A stretch of 64,000 nucleotides of DNA from Bradyrhizobium sp. NDS-1 (GCF_032918005.1 NZ_CP136628.1:6805501-6869500), one strand, 5' to 3'; counted from the first letter of the stretch, positions 46,340-56,061 are shown. Numbers and translations are program-made. The notes: generated by a model not told the origin, from the letters alone.

Positions 46340-47368
46340 ATGGCTCTAGCGCGCGGCCGCCGCAGCGACGGCGGCCTCAACTACTGGCCCGGCTTCGTCG
46401 ACGCACTGTCGACGCTGGTGCTGTCGATCGTGTTCCTGCTGTCGGTATTCCTGGTGGTGCAGTTCTTCCTGTCGCAGGAGGTCACTGGCAAGGACAAGGC
46501 GCTGGAGCAACTCAACGCCAAGATCGCGCAGCTCAACGAGCTGTTGTCGCTCGAAAAGCTCGGCAAGCTCACGCTCGACGATCAGGTCTCATCGCTGAAG
46601 GCCGGCCTCGCCTCCGCCGAGAGCGAGCGCGACCGCATCAAGGGCCTCTATGACGGCCTGGCTGCCGCCGGCAACGACGCGCAAGGCAAGACCTCGGAGC
46701 TCGGCAAGGCGCTGGACTCGGAGAAGGCCGTTTCGGCGCGGGCGCTGGCGCAGATCGAGGTGCTGAACCAGCAGATCAGCGCTTTGCGCCGGCAGCTGGC
46801 GGCGCTGGAAGAAGCGCTCGACGCCAGCGAGAAGCGCGACAAGGAATCACAGAACCGGATCGCCGATCTCGGCTCTCGCCTCAACGTGGCACTGGCGCAG
46901 CGCGTGCAGGAATTGTCGCGCTACCGCTCGGAGTTCTTCGGCCGGCTGCGCGCCATCCTCGGCAACCGGCCCGACATCCGCATCGTCGGCGACCGCTTCG
47001 TGTTCCAGTCCGAAGTGTTCTTCGACACCGGACAGGCGATGCTGCTGCCCGAGGGCCGTGCGGAACTCGACACATTGGCGACCGCGCTGATCGAGCTCGA
47101 CAAGAAGATCCCGAGCGAGATCCCCTGGGTGCTGCGGGTCGACGGCCATACCGACGTCCGCCCGGTGAGCGGTGCGAACTTCAAGTCGAACTGGGACCTG
47201 TCGGCTGCGCGCTCGATCTCGGTGGTGCAATATCTGGTCTCGCTCGGCGTGCCGGCCCAGCGCCTCGTCGCGGCCGGCTTCGGCGAATTCCAGCCGCTCG
47301 ATGCCGGCAACACGGAAGAAGCCTACAAGCGCAACCGCCGCATCGAGCTGAAGCTGACGGAGCGGTAG
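46340..47368 (+). CDS. OmpA/MotB-like peptidoglycan-binding protein with coiled coil
   Basis: 342 residues from the ATG at 46340. One N-terminal membrane helix (LSTLVLSIVFLLSVFLVVQF), a long coiled coil (about residues 50-190, KALEQLNAKIAQLNELLSLE, LRRQLAALEEALDASEKRDK), then an OmpA C-terminal domain (VDGHTDVRPV, WDLSAARSISVVQYLVSLGV, YKRNRRIEL). It should span the periplasm and bind peptidoglycan, paired with the MotA/TolQ-like protein upstream. The stop overlaps the next start (TAGTG). Confidence 0.88.
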   Translation: MALARGRRSDGGLNYWPGFVDALSTLVLSIVFLLSVFLVVQFFLSQEVTGKDKALEQLNAKIAQLNELLSLEKLGKLTLDDQVSSLKAGLASAESERDRIKGLYDGLAAAGNDAQGKTSELGKALDSEKAVSARALAQIEVLNQQISALRRQLAALEEALDASEKRDKESQNRIADLGSRLNVALAQRVQELSRYRSEFFGRLRAILGNRPDIRIVGDRFVFQSEVFFDTGQAMLLPEGRAELDTLATALIELDKKIPSEIPWVLRVDGHTDVRPVSGANFKSNWDLSAARSISVVQYLVSLGVPAQRLVAAGFGEFQPLDAGNTEEAYKRNRRIELKLTER

Positions 47369-47814
47369 TGAGCGCCCTCCACCTCCGCGCCTATCGCCCC
47401 GAGGACGAAGCAGCCTCGATCGACCTCTGGCATCGCACCTGGCAGCAGGCCTATCCGCAGATCGACTTCGCGGCCCGTCTGGAATGGTGGCGCGAGCGCT
47501 GGCGCAAGGATCTGGTGCCGAAAGCCCGGATCGTGGTGGCGGAACTGAATGGCGGGCCGATCGGTTTCGTCACGATCGATGGCGAAGGCTATCTCGACCA
47601 GCTCGTGGTCGACCCCGATCACTGGGGCTCGGATGCCGCAAAGCTGCTGGTCGAAGAGGCCAAGCGCCTGTCGCCGTCGGGCATCACGTTGCTCGTCAAC
47701 AAGGACAACAGCCGCGCCATCCGCTTCTACGAACGCAACGGCTTTGCCCATGCCGGGGACGATGTGAACCCGACCTCGGGGCGACCGGTGCTGAAAATGG
47801 AATGGCGGGCGTGA
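47368..47814 (+). CDS. GNAT family N-acetyltransferase
   Basis: 148 residues from a GTG that shares a base with the upstream stop codon. The acetyl-CoA site reads LDQLVVDPDHWGSDAAKLLV and the C-terminal strand shows NSRAIRFYERNGFAHAG. The acceptor is unknown. Overlap with the OmpA-like gene implies co-translation, but no functional link is evident. Confidence 0.88.
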   Translation: MSALHLRAYRPEDEAASIDLWHRTWQQAYPQIDFAARLEWWRERWRKDLVPKARIVVAELNGGPIGFVTIDGEGYLDQLVVDPDHWGSDAAKLLVEEAKRLSPSGITLLVNKDNSRAIRFYERNGFAHAGDDVNPTSGRPVLKMEWRA

Positions 47815-47870
47815 TGACAGTGCGGGTGAGGCGACGATCGCAGCGCTGCACGTCGCCCCGGCTCGGCGCC

Positions 47871-49733
47871 TCAAGCGCCCTCGAACTGCAGCCGCGCCAG
47901 CCGCGCATAAAGCCCGTTCGCAGCGACGAGCTCGGCATGCGTGCCCTGCTCGACGATCCTGCCCTGGTCCATCACTAGGATGCGGTCGCAGGACAGCACG
48001 GTGGCGAGGCGGTGCGCGATCACAAGCGTGGTGCGGTGGCGCATCAGCTCTTCGAGCGCGGTCTGCACCAGCGTCTCGCTTTCGGCATCGAGCGCGGAGG
48101 TGGCTTCATCGAGCAGCAGCAGAGGCGCATCGCGCAGGATCGCGCGGGCGATCGCGATGCGCTGGCGCTGGCCGCCCGACAGCGTCACGCCGCGCTCGCC
48201 GAGCGGGGTGTCGAAACCTTCGGGCAGGCGGCGGATGAATTCGGCGGCATGGGCGAGCTCGGCGGCGCGCTCGACCTCGGCGTCGGTCGCATCGGGCCGT
48301 CCGAAGCGGATGTTCTCGCGCGCGCTCGCGGCGAACACGTTGGATTCCTGCGGCACCAGCGCGATGCGCGCGCGGAAATCCCGAGGATCGGCGGATTTGA
48401 CCGGCACGCCGTCGAGCGAGATCGCGCCGCTGCGCGGATCGTAGAAGCGCAGCAAGAGGTGAAAGATCGTGCTCTTGCCGGCGCCGGACGGACCGACGAT
48501 CGCGACCTTCTCGCCGGGGCGCACCGTGAATGACACGGCATCGAGCACATTGACGTCGCGCCGCACCGGATAGGCAAAGCTGACCTGATCGAAACTGACC
48601 TCGCCGCGCGCCGGCACCGGCAGCGCTCGGGGGGACGCAGGCGCCTCGATGTCCGGCTTCACGTGCAAGATCTCGAACAGGCGCTCGGCCGCGCCTGATG
48701 CCGCCGACACCTCGCCCCAGACCTCGCTGAGCTGGCCGAGGCCGGCTGCGGCGAACACCGCATACAGCACGAACTGACCGAGCCGGCCCGGCGAGATCGC
48801 GCCTGACAGCACGTCGTGCGAGCCGATCCAGAGGATCGCGACCACGCTTGCGAACACGATGAAGATGATGATGGCCGTGAGCACCGCGCGGGCCTGCGTC
48901 GAGGTGCGCGCCGCCTCATAGGCCTGCTCGACCTCGCCGCCGAAACGCTTCTCGGCGAATTGCTCGCTGGTATAGGCTTGCACGGTGCGGATCGCGCCAA
49001 CCAGCTCGCCGGCATAGGCCGAGGCGTCGGCGAGCGTGTCCTGCGCATTGCGCGACAGCCGCCGCACCCAGCGGCCGAAGGCGACGAGCGGCAGCACGAT
49101 CAAGGGGATGGCCAGCAGCACGAAGCCCGACAGCTTGGGGCTCGTGATCACCATCATCGCCGCGGCGCCCAGGAACATCATCAAATTGCGCAGCGCGATC
49201 GACACCGAGGCGCCGACGGCCGATTTGAGCTGGGTGGTGTCGGCGGTGAGCCGCGAGATCAACTCGCCGCTGCGCGCGGAATCGAAGAAGGCTGGGGAGA
49301 GCGAGAGCAGATGAGCGAAGACGTCGCCTCTGAGGTCGGCAACGATGCGCTCGCCAATCGTCATCACGAGGTAGTAGCGCGCGGCGCTGGCGAGCGCGAG
49401 CACGGCGACCACCGCGAGCATCACCGAGAAGTAGCTGTTGATCAGCTCGATGCCCTCGGGCGTCAGGCCGAAATCGATCATCCGGCGCACCGCGATGGGC
49501 ACCAGCAGCGTGGTCATCGCCGCGACCGTGAGTGCGACGAAGGCCAGCGCCGCCCGGCCGCGATAGCGGATGACATAGGGCGCCAGCGCGAGCAGCGGCC
49601 GCAGCTTGGCGCGACCTTTGGCCGGCTCTTCGATCAGCTCGGCTTCGATCGAGGGGGTCTCGGCCGAATTCACTTGGGGATTCATTCCAGGCCGATCGAC
49701 ATACTGGTCATCAAGCCGTTCCACTGCGCTCAT
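47871..49733 (-). CDS. ABC transporter ATP-binding/permease protein (MsbA/lipid exporter-like)
   Basis: 620 residues from the ATG at 49733 (ATG at 49685 is an alternative). The transmembrane half has about six helices and [20 protein letters not shown], the typical type IV exporter sequence. The nucleotide-binding domain has Walker [21 protein letters not shown], signature [20 protein letters not shown], Walker [13 protein letters not shown] and switch VIAHRL. It works as a homodimer exporting lipids or drugs. It converges with the GNAT gene. Confidence 0.92.
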   Translation of the reverse strand: MSAVERLDDQYVDRPGMNPQVNSAETPSIEAELIEEPAKGRAKLRPLLALAPYVIRYRGRAALAFVALTVAAMTTLLVPIAVRRMIDFGLTPEGIELINSYFSVMLAVVAVLALASAARYYLVMTIGERIVADLRGDVFAHLLSLSPAFFDSARSGELISRLTADTTQLKSAVGASVSIALRNLMMFLGAAAMMVITSPKLSGFVLLAIPLIVLPLVAFGRWVRRLSRNAQDTLADASAYAGELVGAIRTVQAYTSEQFAEKRFGGEVEQAYEAARTSTQARAVLTAIIIFIVFASVVAILWIGSHDVLSGAISPGRLGQFVLYAVFAAAGLGQLSEVWGEVSAASGAAERLFEILHVKPDIEAPASPRALPVPARGEVSFDQVSFAYPVRRDVNVLDAVSFTVRPGEKVAIVGPSGAGKSTIFHLLLRFYDPRSGAISLDGVPVKSADPRDFRARIALVPQESNVFAASARENIRFGRPDATDAEVERAAELAHAAEFIRRLPEGFDTPLGERGVTLSGGQRQRIAIARAILRDAPLLLLDEATSALDAESETLVQTALEELMRHRTTLVIAHRLATVLSCDRILVMDQGRIVEQGTHAELVAANGLYARLARLQFEGA

Positions 49734-49927
49734 GAGATCCGACCCATTGCATTCGTTTGCTCCCAATAGGCCGGTGCAAGAGTAGTGGCAAATCCGGGAT
49801 GTCCCTTAGGGGGAAGCCCGGTTCGCGGCCTGCCACGTCTTGTTTTACCTGATATCGTGGGGTATAGAGCCGCCCAAATCCGTCATTCGTTAGCCACCAG
49901 AAGGCGCCGGGGCGCCGAGGAATTGCC

Positions 49928-50155
49928 ATGAAAGCCGAAATTCACCCGAACTATCATACGATTAAGGTCGTGATGACCGACGGAACCGAGTACCTGACCC
50001 GCTCCACCTGGGGCAAGGAAGGCGACACGCTGAACCTCGACATCGACCCGAAATCGCACCCGGCCTGGACCGGCGGCAACGCCCAGCTGATGGATCGCGG
50101 CGGCCGCGTCTCGCGCTTCCAGAAGAAGTTTTCGGGCTTCCTCAAGAAGGACTGA
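49928..50155 (+). CDS. rpmE: 50S ribosomal protein L31
   Basis: 75 residues. [20 protein letters not shown] then [20 protein letters not shown] and [14 protein letters not shown] match L31. The CxxC zinc ligands of the zinc-binding form are absent, so this is the C-minus type. The gene is followed by a strong intrinsic terminator and stands alone. Confidence 0.96.
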   Translation: MKAEIHPNYHTIKVVMTDGTEYLTRSTWGKEGDTLNLDIDPKSHPAWTGGNAQLMDRGGRVSRFQKKFSGFLKKD

Positions 50156-50180
50156 TCCGGCCCGCAAGGTTGGACACGAA

Positions 50181-50216
50181 AAACGCCCCCGGGAGAGCCG
50201 GGGGCGTTTTTGTTTG
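50181..50216 (+). terminator. Intrinsic terminator of rpmE
   Basis: AACGCCCCCGG and CCGGGGGCGTT form an 11-bp GC-rich stem with a 4-nt loop, followed by TTTTGTTTG. It lies 26 bp after the rpmE stop. Confidence 0.92.
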
Positions 50217-50248
50217 TGAGGTGCCTGAGCAAGGCCGAGATTTCGAAA

Positions 50249-50340
50249 GGTGGGCAAAGCGAAAGCGTGCCCACGAAACTCCAGCTGTAGTGCCAGGTGA
50301 AAGATGTGGGCACAGCGCTACGCGCCTTTGCCCACCCTAC
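50249..50340. repeat. Palindromic intergenic repeat (family D)
   Basis: Arms GGTGGGCAAAGCG and CGCCTTTGCCCACC, with inner GCGTGCCCAC and ATGTGGGCAC. It lies between rpmE and the converging rcdA gene and has no coding potential. Confidence 0.6.
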
Positions 50341-50368
50341 GGCAGCGTGCCCTTACGGCACGTAAGGT

Positions 50369-50878
50369 TTAACGCTCGAACGCCGCCTTCAGCGCGTTGA
50401 GGTGCGGCACCAGCGGATTGCCGATCGCGACGTGCTCGGCCGGCGGGGTGTGGATGGTGGTGTCGAGGCGGCGCACGCGGGTCTGCAGGCTCATCGAGCG
50501 ATGGATCAGGTCCTGGAGCTGCGAGGGCAGCTTCTCGATGGTGTCGACGGGGCCGGGATCGGCCGCGCTGAGCTTGACCTTGGTCTTCTCGCGATTGGCC
50601 TGGCTCAGCGTCATCTCGCCTTCCTTCACCGCGCGGTGCAACAGCAGCCACGAAGCGAGCTGCATCAGGCGGGTGGTGAGACGCATGCTCTCGGTTGCGT
50701 AGGTGAGGCTCACGGCACGGTCGAGGGCCTTGGCCTCGGTGCGGCCGTCGCCGTCGAGATAGGCGGCAGTCTCTTCGACGAGGTCCATGCCCTCGCGGAA
50801 CAGGACGCCGAACGCCGCAGAATTGGTAAACCGCTCGCTGAGTTGAACGAGAGCGCCGTCGGCCTGCAAACGTTCCAT
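50369..50878 (-). CDS. rcdA: RcdA-like protein (DUF1465), regulator of CtrA proteolysis
   Basis: 169 residues. FTNSAAFGVLFREGMDLVEE then YATESMRLTTRLMQLASWLL and LHRAVKEGEMTLSQA match DUF1465, the family of Caulobacter RcdA. RcdA is an adaptor that helps ClpXP degrade the cell-cycle regulator CtrA. AAGAGGCG lies just before the ATG. The role in this organism is inferred from the family. Confidence 0.82.
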   Translation of the reverse strand: MERLQADGALVQLSERFTNSAAFGVLFREGMDLVEETAAYLDGDGRTEAKALDRAVSLTYATESMRLTTRLMQLASWLLLHRAVKEGEMTLSQANREKTKVKLSAADPGPVDTIEKLPSQLQDLIHRSMSLQTRVRRLDTTIHTPPAEHVAIGNPLVPHLNALKAAFER

Positions 50879-51046
50879 GGTTAACGCCTCTTACGCAACT
50901 GTTTGACGATCCGGCTTTGGCGCCGGCTTATGATGAACAAATCATTGCGCGCCGGGAGCGCCGAGTCCAGTGACAAGCGCGGATATGGTTTCCGCGGGTC
51001 AATCCCGGGAATTCAACCGCAACGCGATGCAAAAACGCAAAAAAAG

Positions 51047-51069
51047 AGCCGCCGGAGACCGGCGGCTTT
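51047..51069 (-). terminator. Intrinsic terminator on the minus strand in a gene-free gap
   Basis: AAGCCGCCGG, loop TCT and CCGGCGGCT form a stable hairpin on the minus strand, followed by CTTTTTTTGCG. It lies about 170 bp upstream of rcdA, with no obvious gene directly upstream of it, so it may end a small RNA or leader transcript, or the DUF1192 transcript. The 50885-51375 gap otherwise holds the rcdA promoter region and a family C repeat. Confidence 0.7.
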
Positions 51070-51226
51070 GAAAGTTGATAACAGGGAGGCGTCAAACAGA
51101 GTGGACAGGAGCCACTCGGTGTCCAAACGAGGACAGCTCCAGTCATAAACCCGAAAGCTTAATCTGGAGTAAACGAGCTAAATTTTTGAGAGTTCGTTAG
51201 CCATATCGGCCAGTGGCCGAGCCAGG

Positions 51227-51367
51227 TCTCGTGCCCCGGACGCGGTGCGGCACGAAGTGCTGCGCTGCTGAGCCGGGGCCCAGTTCTTTGGCCGAGCGTT
51301 CGGTGAGGCATGGGTCCCGGCTCTGCGGAGCGTCACTGCGTGCCGCACCGCGTCCGGGACACGAGAG
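51227..51367. repeat. Palindromic intergenic repeat (family C)
   Basis: Arms TCTCGTGCCCCGGACGCGGT and CCGCGTCCGGGACACGAGAG, with inner GCCGGGGCCCAG and TGGGTCCCGGC. It is shared with 16961-17012 and 62170-62309. It lies just downstream of the DUF1192 gene. Confidence 0.65.
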
Positions 51368-51375
51368 CGTGAATC

Positions 51376-51567
51376 CTATTTCTTGAAGAAATGATCCGCC
51401 GCATCGCGCGAGGCGCGCTTTTTGGTGGCGGCTTCCTCCAGTCTGGCGATCTCGGTCTTGAGCAGCGTGACGCGCTCGGTCAGTTCCTCCACCGACAACA
51501 GTGAGAGATCCTGTCCGATTTCATGCGTGATCTTCTTGCGCGGGCGGTCATCGTCTTCCGTCGCCAT
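51376..51567 (-). CDS. DUF1192 domain protein
   Basis: 63 residues from the ATG at 51567, preceded by GCAGGAGGAACGAG, a strong Shine-Dalgarno. The protein is acidic and helical: LSLLSVEELTERVTLLKTEI, then ARLEEAATKKRASRDAADHF. The pattern is DUF1192, a short alphaproteobacterial coiled-coil family of unknown function. It diverges from the quinone oxidoreductase gene. Confidence 0.88.
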   Translation of the reverse strand: MATEDDDRPRKKITHEIGQDLSLLSVEELTERVTLLKTEIARLEEAATKKRASRDAADHFFKK

Positions 51568-51673
51568 CTCGTTCCTCCTGCGTTCGCGGCACAATGCTGA
51601 GGCGGTTGCCAGCGTCGGCCGCGCTGGCTAAGCAATGGCCTCGTTCTCCCGCACCTTTGCTCAAGGACACATC

Positions 51674-52672
51674 ATGGACAAGCTGCCCGCGCAAATGACC
51701 GTGGTCGCCATCTCCAAGCCCGGCGGACCGGAGGTGCTGGTTCCGGAACAACGCGCGCTGCCGCAGCCGGGACCGGACGAGATCCTGGTCAAGGTGATGG
51801 CTGCCGGCGTCAACCGGCCCGACGTCGCGCAGCGCTCCGGCGCCTATCCGCCGCCGCCCGGCGCCAGCGACCTGCCGGGTCTGGAGATTGCGGGCGAAGT
51901 GGTTGCGGTCGGCAGCAACGCCAAGCGGCACAAGATCGGCGACAAGGTGATGTCGCTGGTCGCAGGCGGCGGTTATGCGCAGTACTGTATCGCGCAGGAC
52001 GCCCAGGCGATGAGCGTGCCGCCGGCGCTGTCGATCAAGGAAGCCGGCGCGCTGCCGGAAACGCTGATGACGGTCTGGCACAACGTGTTCGAACGCGGCG
52101 GCCTGAAGGCCGGCGAGACGCTGTTGATCCATGGCGGCTCCTCCGGCATCGGTACCATGGCAATCCAGCTCGCGAAGGCGTTCGGTGCGAAGGTGTTCGT
52201 CACCGTGGGATCGCAGGACAAGATCGATGCCTGTCTCAAGCTCGGGGCCGATCGCGCCATCAACTACAAGAACGAAGACTTCGTCGCCGTGGTCAAGGAA
52301 GAGACAGGCAAGGAAGGCGTCAATCTGATCCTCGACATGGTCGCGGGCGACTATGTCGATCGCAACTATGATGCCGCCGCGATCGACGGCCGCATCGTGC
52401 AGATCGCGACGCTGAACGGGCCCAAGGTCAGCGTCAACATCGCCAAGGTGATGGTCAAACGCCTCACCCATACCGGCTCGACCCTGCGCCCCCGTAGTAA
52501 TGCGGACAAGGCGGCCATGGTGGCGGCGATCGAACAGAAAGTGATGCCGCTTTTGCGTGAAGGCCGCGTCAAGCCGCTGATGGACAGCACTTTCCCGCTG
52601 GAAAAGGCAGCCGATGCTCATCGGCGCATGGAAACCAGCGCACATATTGGCAAAATTGTGTTGGAAGTGTAG
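51674..52672 (+). CDS. NAD(P)H-quinone oxidoreductase (PIG3/QOR family)
   Basis: 332 residues from the ATG at 51674, with AAGGA 7 nt upstream. The GroES-like N-terminal half (AAGVNRPDVAQRSGAYPPPP, LPGLEIAGEVVAVG) precedes the Rossmann NADPH site LIHGGSSGIGTMAIQLAKAF. There are no zinc ligands, as expected for this MDR subgroup. It reduces quinones or enals using NADPH. Confidence 0.92.
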   Translation: MDKLPAQMTVVAISKPGGPEVLVPEQRALPQPGPDEILVKVMAAGVNRPDVAQRSGAYPPPPGASDLPGLEIAGEVVAVGSNAKRHKIGDKVMSLVAGGGYAQYCIAQDAQAMSVPPALSIKEAGALPETLMTVWHNVFERGGLKAGETLLIHGGSSGIGTMAIQLAKAFGAKVFVTVGSQDKIDACLKLGADRAINYKNEDFVAVVKEETGKEGVNLILDMVAGDYVDRNYDAAAIDGRIVQIATLNGPKVSVNIAKVMVKRLTHTGSTLRPRSNADKAAMVAAIEQKVMPLLREGRVKPLMDSTFPLEKAADAHRRMETSAHIGKIVLEV

Positions 52673-52835
52673 GCCGCCGGCCCACAGGGCTGGGCGGAAA
52701 CCCTTTGATTTTCCTTGCTTTCGTGGCATCTATCGCGACGCACCGGACGTTTCCGTCCGGCCGAAATCGCCTTTTAGAATCGCCTTGTAGAGTTGCCTTG
52801 CACTCGAAATTTGCGTCAAACGCGGAGAACTGACC

Positions 52836-55712
52836 TTGCGTCTGATCAGGTGCCTCGCGCCCATCGCGCTGGGCCTCATGATGCTCGTTGCCGCGTCTCC
52901 TGCACGCGCGCTCGACGCTGTCAGCGTTCGCAGCGACGCGCCCGCGATCGACCTCACCGGCGTGCTCGAGCACCAGCGCAGTGACGCCGATCGTATCCAG
53001 GTCTCCACCGCGCCCGGCACCGACGGCATCGTCCGCCGCATCGAGGTGCGCGCCCGCGAGGGCGGCCAGAACTGGATCGTGTTCGCGCTCGCCAACAACA
53101 CCGACGACCAACTCGACCGGCTGATCGTCGCTCCGCATTACCGCATCGTCTCCTCGGGGCTGCTGTGGCCCGACCTCGGCCTGTCGCGCATCGCCACCAT
53201 CACGCCCTCGATCGGCGATCGGCCTGAGCGTCAGGAAAGCGCAACCGCCGACGTGTTCCGCATCACGCTCGACCCCGGCGCCGTCGTCACCTTCGTCGCC
53301 GAGCTGCGCACCGACAAGCTGCCGCAGCTCTATCTGTGGGAGCCGGAATCCTACAAGGACAAGGTCAACTCGTTCACGCTGTACCAGGGCATCGTGATCG
53401 GCATCTCCGGCTTGCTCGCGCTGGTGCTGACGATCCTGTTCGTGGTGAAGGGCAGCATCATGTTCCCGGCAGCCGCGGCGCTGGCCTGGGCGGTGCTGGT
53501 CTATATCGGCGTCGATTTCGGCTTCTGGGGCAAGGTGCTCGACATGTCGAACAACGCCGAGCGCATCTGGCGCGCGGCGGGTGAAGCGATCCTGGCGGCA
53601 ACGCTGCTGGTGTTCCTGTTCGCCTATCTCAATCTCAGCCGATGGCATGTGCGCTATTCGCACATCACCGTGGGCTGGCTGGCCTTCCTGGGCTCCCTGG
53701 TCGCGCTCGCGCTGTTCGATCCCGCCGTCGCCTCCGGCATCGCGCGCATATCGCTGGTGCTGATCGCCTTCGCGGGCTTCGCGCTGATCGTCTATCTCTC
53801 CACCCACGGCTTCGACCGTGCCGTGCTCTTGATCCCGACCTGGTTCCTCCTGGTGGTCTGGGTGGTCGCGGCCGGCATGACGGTCGCGGGTTCCGTGACC
53901 AACGACATCGTGGGCCCTGCCCTGCTCGGCGGCCTCGTGCTGATCGTGATGCTGATCGGCTTCACGGTGATGCAGCACGCCTTCGCCGGCGGCGGCGCCA
54001 GCACCGGCGTCGTCTCCGACATCGAGCGGCGGGCGCTCGCCCTGGCCGGCTCCGGCGATCTGATCTGGGACTGGGACGTTTCCGCCGACAAGGTCTTCAC
54101 CAGCCCCGAGACCGAAGCCCTGCTCGGACTGAAGCGCGGCACGCTCGAGGGACCGGCGGCCTCGTGGCTCGAGGTGCTGCATCCGCTCGACCAGGATCGC
54201 TTCCGCGCCGCGCTCGACAGCGTGCTCGACCAGCGCCGCGGCCGCCTGGTGCAGGATTTCCGCCTGCGCACGCCGGACGGCCATTTCATGTGGTTCGCGC
54301 TGAAGGCGCGCCCGGTGGTCGGCTCCGACGGCGAGGTCTCGCGCGTGGTCGGAACGCTCACCGACGTCACCGATCTGCGCAACGCGGAAGAGCGCCTGCT
54401 GCACGATTCCGTGCATGACAACCTCACCGGCCTGCCGAACCGCAAGCTGTTCATGGACCGGCTGGGTGCGGTCGCGCATTTCGCCAAGACCATGCCGACG
54501 CTGCGGCCGACGCTGATGGTGATCGATCTCGACCGCTTCAAGCAGGTCAACGATTCCGTCGGCATCGCGGTCGGCGATTCCATCCTGCTGACACTGGCCC
54601 GGCGTCTCACCCGCATCCTGAAGCCGCAGGACACGCTGGCCCGCATGGCCGGCGATCAGTTCGGCCTGATCCTGCTGTCGGAGCAGGACCCGGCCCGCAT
54701 CACGGCCTTCGCCGAGACCATCCGCAAGACCATCCGCGCGCCGATCGCCTTCAACGACCGCGAGATCTTCCTCACGGCGTCGATCGGTCTGGCTCTGTCC
54801 GATCCGCAAGTTCAGCTCACGGACGAGATCATCAAGGACGCCGAGCTGGCGATGTATCACTCCAAGCGCATCGGCGGCGACCGTATCGACGTCTACAAGC
54901 CCGCGATGCGGGCGCGGAAGACGGACCGCCTGACGCTGGAGAGCGAGCTGCGCCGCGCCATCGAGCGGCAGGAGCTCACCATCCTGTACCAGCCGATCGT
55001 GCGGCTGGAGGATCGCTCCGTCGCCGGCTTCGAAGCGCTGGTGCGCTGGGATCACCCCAAGCTCGGACGCATGGCGCCGTCGGAGTTCATCACCATCGCG
55101 GAAGAGACCGGCCTGATCGTCGACCTTGGCATGTTCGTGCTCGACCAGACCGCCAAGCAGCTGTCGATCTGGCAGCGCGCGATGCGCTCCCGCGAGCCGA
55201 TCTTCGCCTCCGTCAACGTCTCGTCACGGCAATTGCTGCGCCACGACCTGATCCATGACATCCGCACCGTGCTGTCGCGCTCCTCGGTGGCGCGCGGCAC
55301 GCTCAAGCTCGAATTGACGGAATCGCTGGTGATGGAGAACCCGGAGCACGCGGCACAGATGCTGACGCGAATTCGCGAGCTCGGCACCGGGCTCTCGCTC
55401 GACGATTTCGGCACCGGCCATTCTTCGCTGGCCTATCTGCAGCGCTTCCCGTTCGACACCATCAAGATCGACCAGTCCTTCGTCCGCACCACCAACCGTG
55501 GCACGCGGCCGGTGATCCTGAAGTCGATCATCGCGCTCGCGCACGACCTCGGCATGGACGTGGTGGCCGAGGGCGCCGAGACCGATTCGGATGCGGTCGA
55601 GCTCTACCAGATGGGCTGCGAATACGCCCAAGGCTTCGCCTTCGGCGAGCCGATGGACGCCGATGCCGCGATGCGCCTGCTGACGGAAGTGCGGCTGGAA
55701 GCGGCGAGCTAG
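52836..55712 (+). CDS. Membrane c-di-GMP phosphodiesterase-type protein: 7TMR-DISM, PAS, degenerate GGDEF, EAL
   Basis: 958 residues from a TTG at 52836 with GGAGAA upstream. A signal peptide (to about 25) is followed by an extracellular beta domain, a membrane region (about 190-375, seven to eight helices), a PAS domain (about 395-510), GGDEF from about 523, and EAL from about 701. The GGDEF site reads AGDQF (604-608), so cyclase activity is likely lost. The EAL site EALVRW (733), TESLVMENPEH and DDFGTGHSSLAYLQRFPFDT are intact, implying c-di-GMP hydrolysis in response to an external ligand. Confidence 0.9.
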   Translation: MRLIRCLAPIALGLMMLVAASPARALDAVSVRSDAPAIDLTGVLEHQRSDADRIQVSTAPGTDGIVRRIEVRAREGGQNWIVFALANNTDDQLDRLIVAPHYRIVSSGLLWPDLGLSRIATITPSIGDRPERQESATADVFRITLDPGAVVTFVAELRTDKLPQLYLWEPESYKDKVNSFTLYQGIVIGISGLLALVLTILFVVKGSIMFPAAAALAWAVLVYIGVDFGFWGKVLDMSNNAERIWRAAGEAILAATLLVFLFAYLNLSRWHVRYSHITVGWLAFLGSLVALALFDPAVASGIARISLVLIAFAGFALIVYLSTHGFDRAVLLIPTWFLLVVWVVAAGMTVAGSVTNDIVGPALLGGLVLIVMLIGFTVMQHAFAGGGASTGVVSDIERRALALAGSGDLIWDWDVSADKVFTSPETEALLGLKRGTLEGPAASWLEVLHPLDQDRFRAALDSVLDQRRGRLVQDFRLRTPDGHFMWFALKARPVVGSDGEVSRVVGTLTDVTDLRNAEERLLHDSVHDNLTGLPNRKLFMDRLGAVAHFAKTMPTLRPTLMVIDLDRFKQVNDSVGIAVGDSILLTLARRLTRILKPQDTLARMAGDQFGLILLSEQDPARITAFAETIRKTIRAPIAFNDREIFLTASIGLALSDPQVQLTDEIIKDAELAMYHSKRIGGDRIDVYKPAMRARKTDRLTLESELRRAIERQELTILYQPIVRLEDRSVAGFEALVRWDHPKLGRMAPSEFITIAEETGLIVDLGMFVLDQTAKQLSIWQRAMRSREPIFASVNVSSRQLLRHDLIHDIRTVLSRSSVARGTLKLELTESLVMENPEHAAQMLTRIRELGTGLSLDDFGTGHSSLAYLQRFPFDTIKIDQSFVRTTNRGTRPVILKSIIALAHDLGMDVVAEGAETDSDAVELYQMGCEYAQGFAFGEPMDADAAMRLLTEVRLEAAS

Positions 55713-55729
55713 GTTGCAGCGCCCGCCGC

Positions 55730-55783
55730 CTTCCCTTCTCCCCTTGTGGGAAAAGGTGGCGAGAAGCGCCCACAAGGGAAACA
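55730..55783. repeat. Palindromic intergenic repeat (family E)
   Basis: CCCTTGTGGGAAAAGGTGGCG, GAAGCGCC and CACAAGGG form a short imperfect palindrome related to 8552-8702. It separates the EAL gene from a converging small gene. Confidence 0.5.
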
Positions 55784-55791
55784 ACGGCGCT

Positions 55792-56061
55792 CTATCCCGG
55801 CCTGCGCCCGTCCTTCTTCAGCTTCGTGAACCGCACGCTCGCCCCGTCGGGCATCCGCACGGCCTTGAACCCCGCGGCGAGGCAGGCTTCGCGCTGCGGC
55901 ATCTGGATGTCGGGGCTGCGCAGGCTGTCCCACCATGAGGCACGATTGGCCGCGCGCGGCAGCGCCGCGCCGATGATCTCCTCGATCTGCTCGAAGCTCA
56001 GGACGAATTCGGCTTGCTTCTGCCGCATCAGATAGTCGCGCAACGCGTCGTAGTCGTTCAC
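55792..56061 (-). CDS. Small protein of the DUF7662 type
   Basis: 89 residues from a GTG at 56061 preceded by GAGAGGG; an upstream in-frame ATG at 56103 lacks a good ribosome binding site. The sequence YDALRDYLMRQKQAEFVLSF, EQIEEIIGAALPRAA and WWDSLRSP follows the pattern of a small domain common in alphaproteobacteria (I believe DUF7662). The C-terminus GFKAVRMPDGASVRFTKL is a beta hairpin. Function is not known. Confidence 0.7.
   Translation of the reverse strand: MNDYDALRDYLMRQKQAEFVLSFEQIEEIIGAALPRAANRASWWDSLRSPDIQMPQREACLAAGFKAVRMPDGASVRFTKLKKDGRRPG

Noticed and set aside
45343-47368. Zorya anti-phage system
   Set aside because: The MotA-like and OmpA-like pair recalls ZorA/ZorB, but no ZorC/ZorD or ZorE gene is present next to it; the following gene is a GNAT acetyltransferase.
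50928-51146. A 72-codon minus-strand ORF upstream of rcdA
   Set aside because: It runs through an intrinsic terminator and has no family signature or ribosome binding site.
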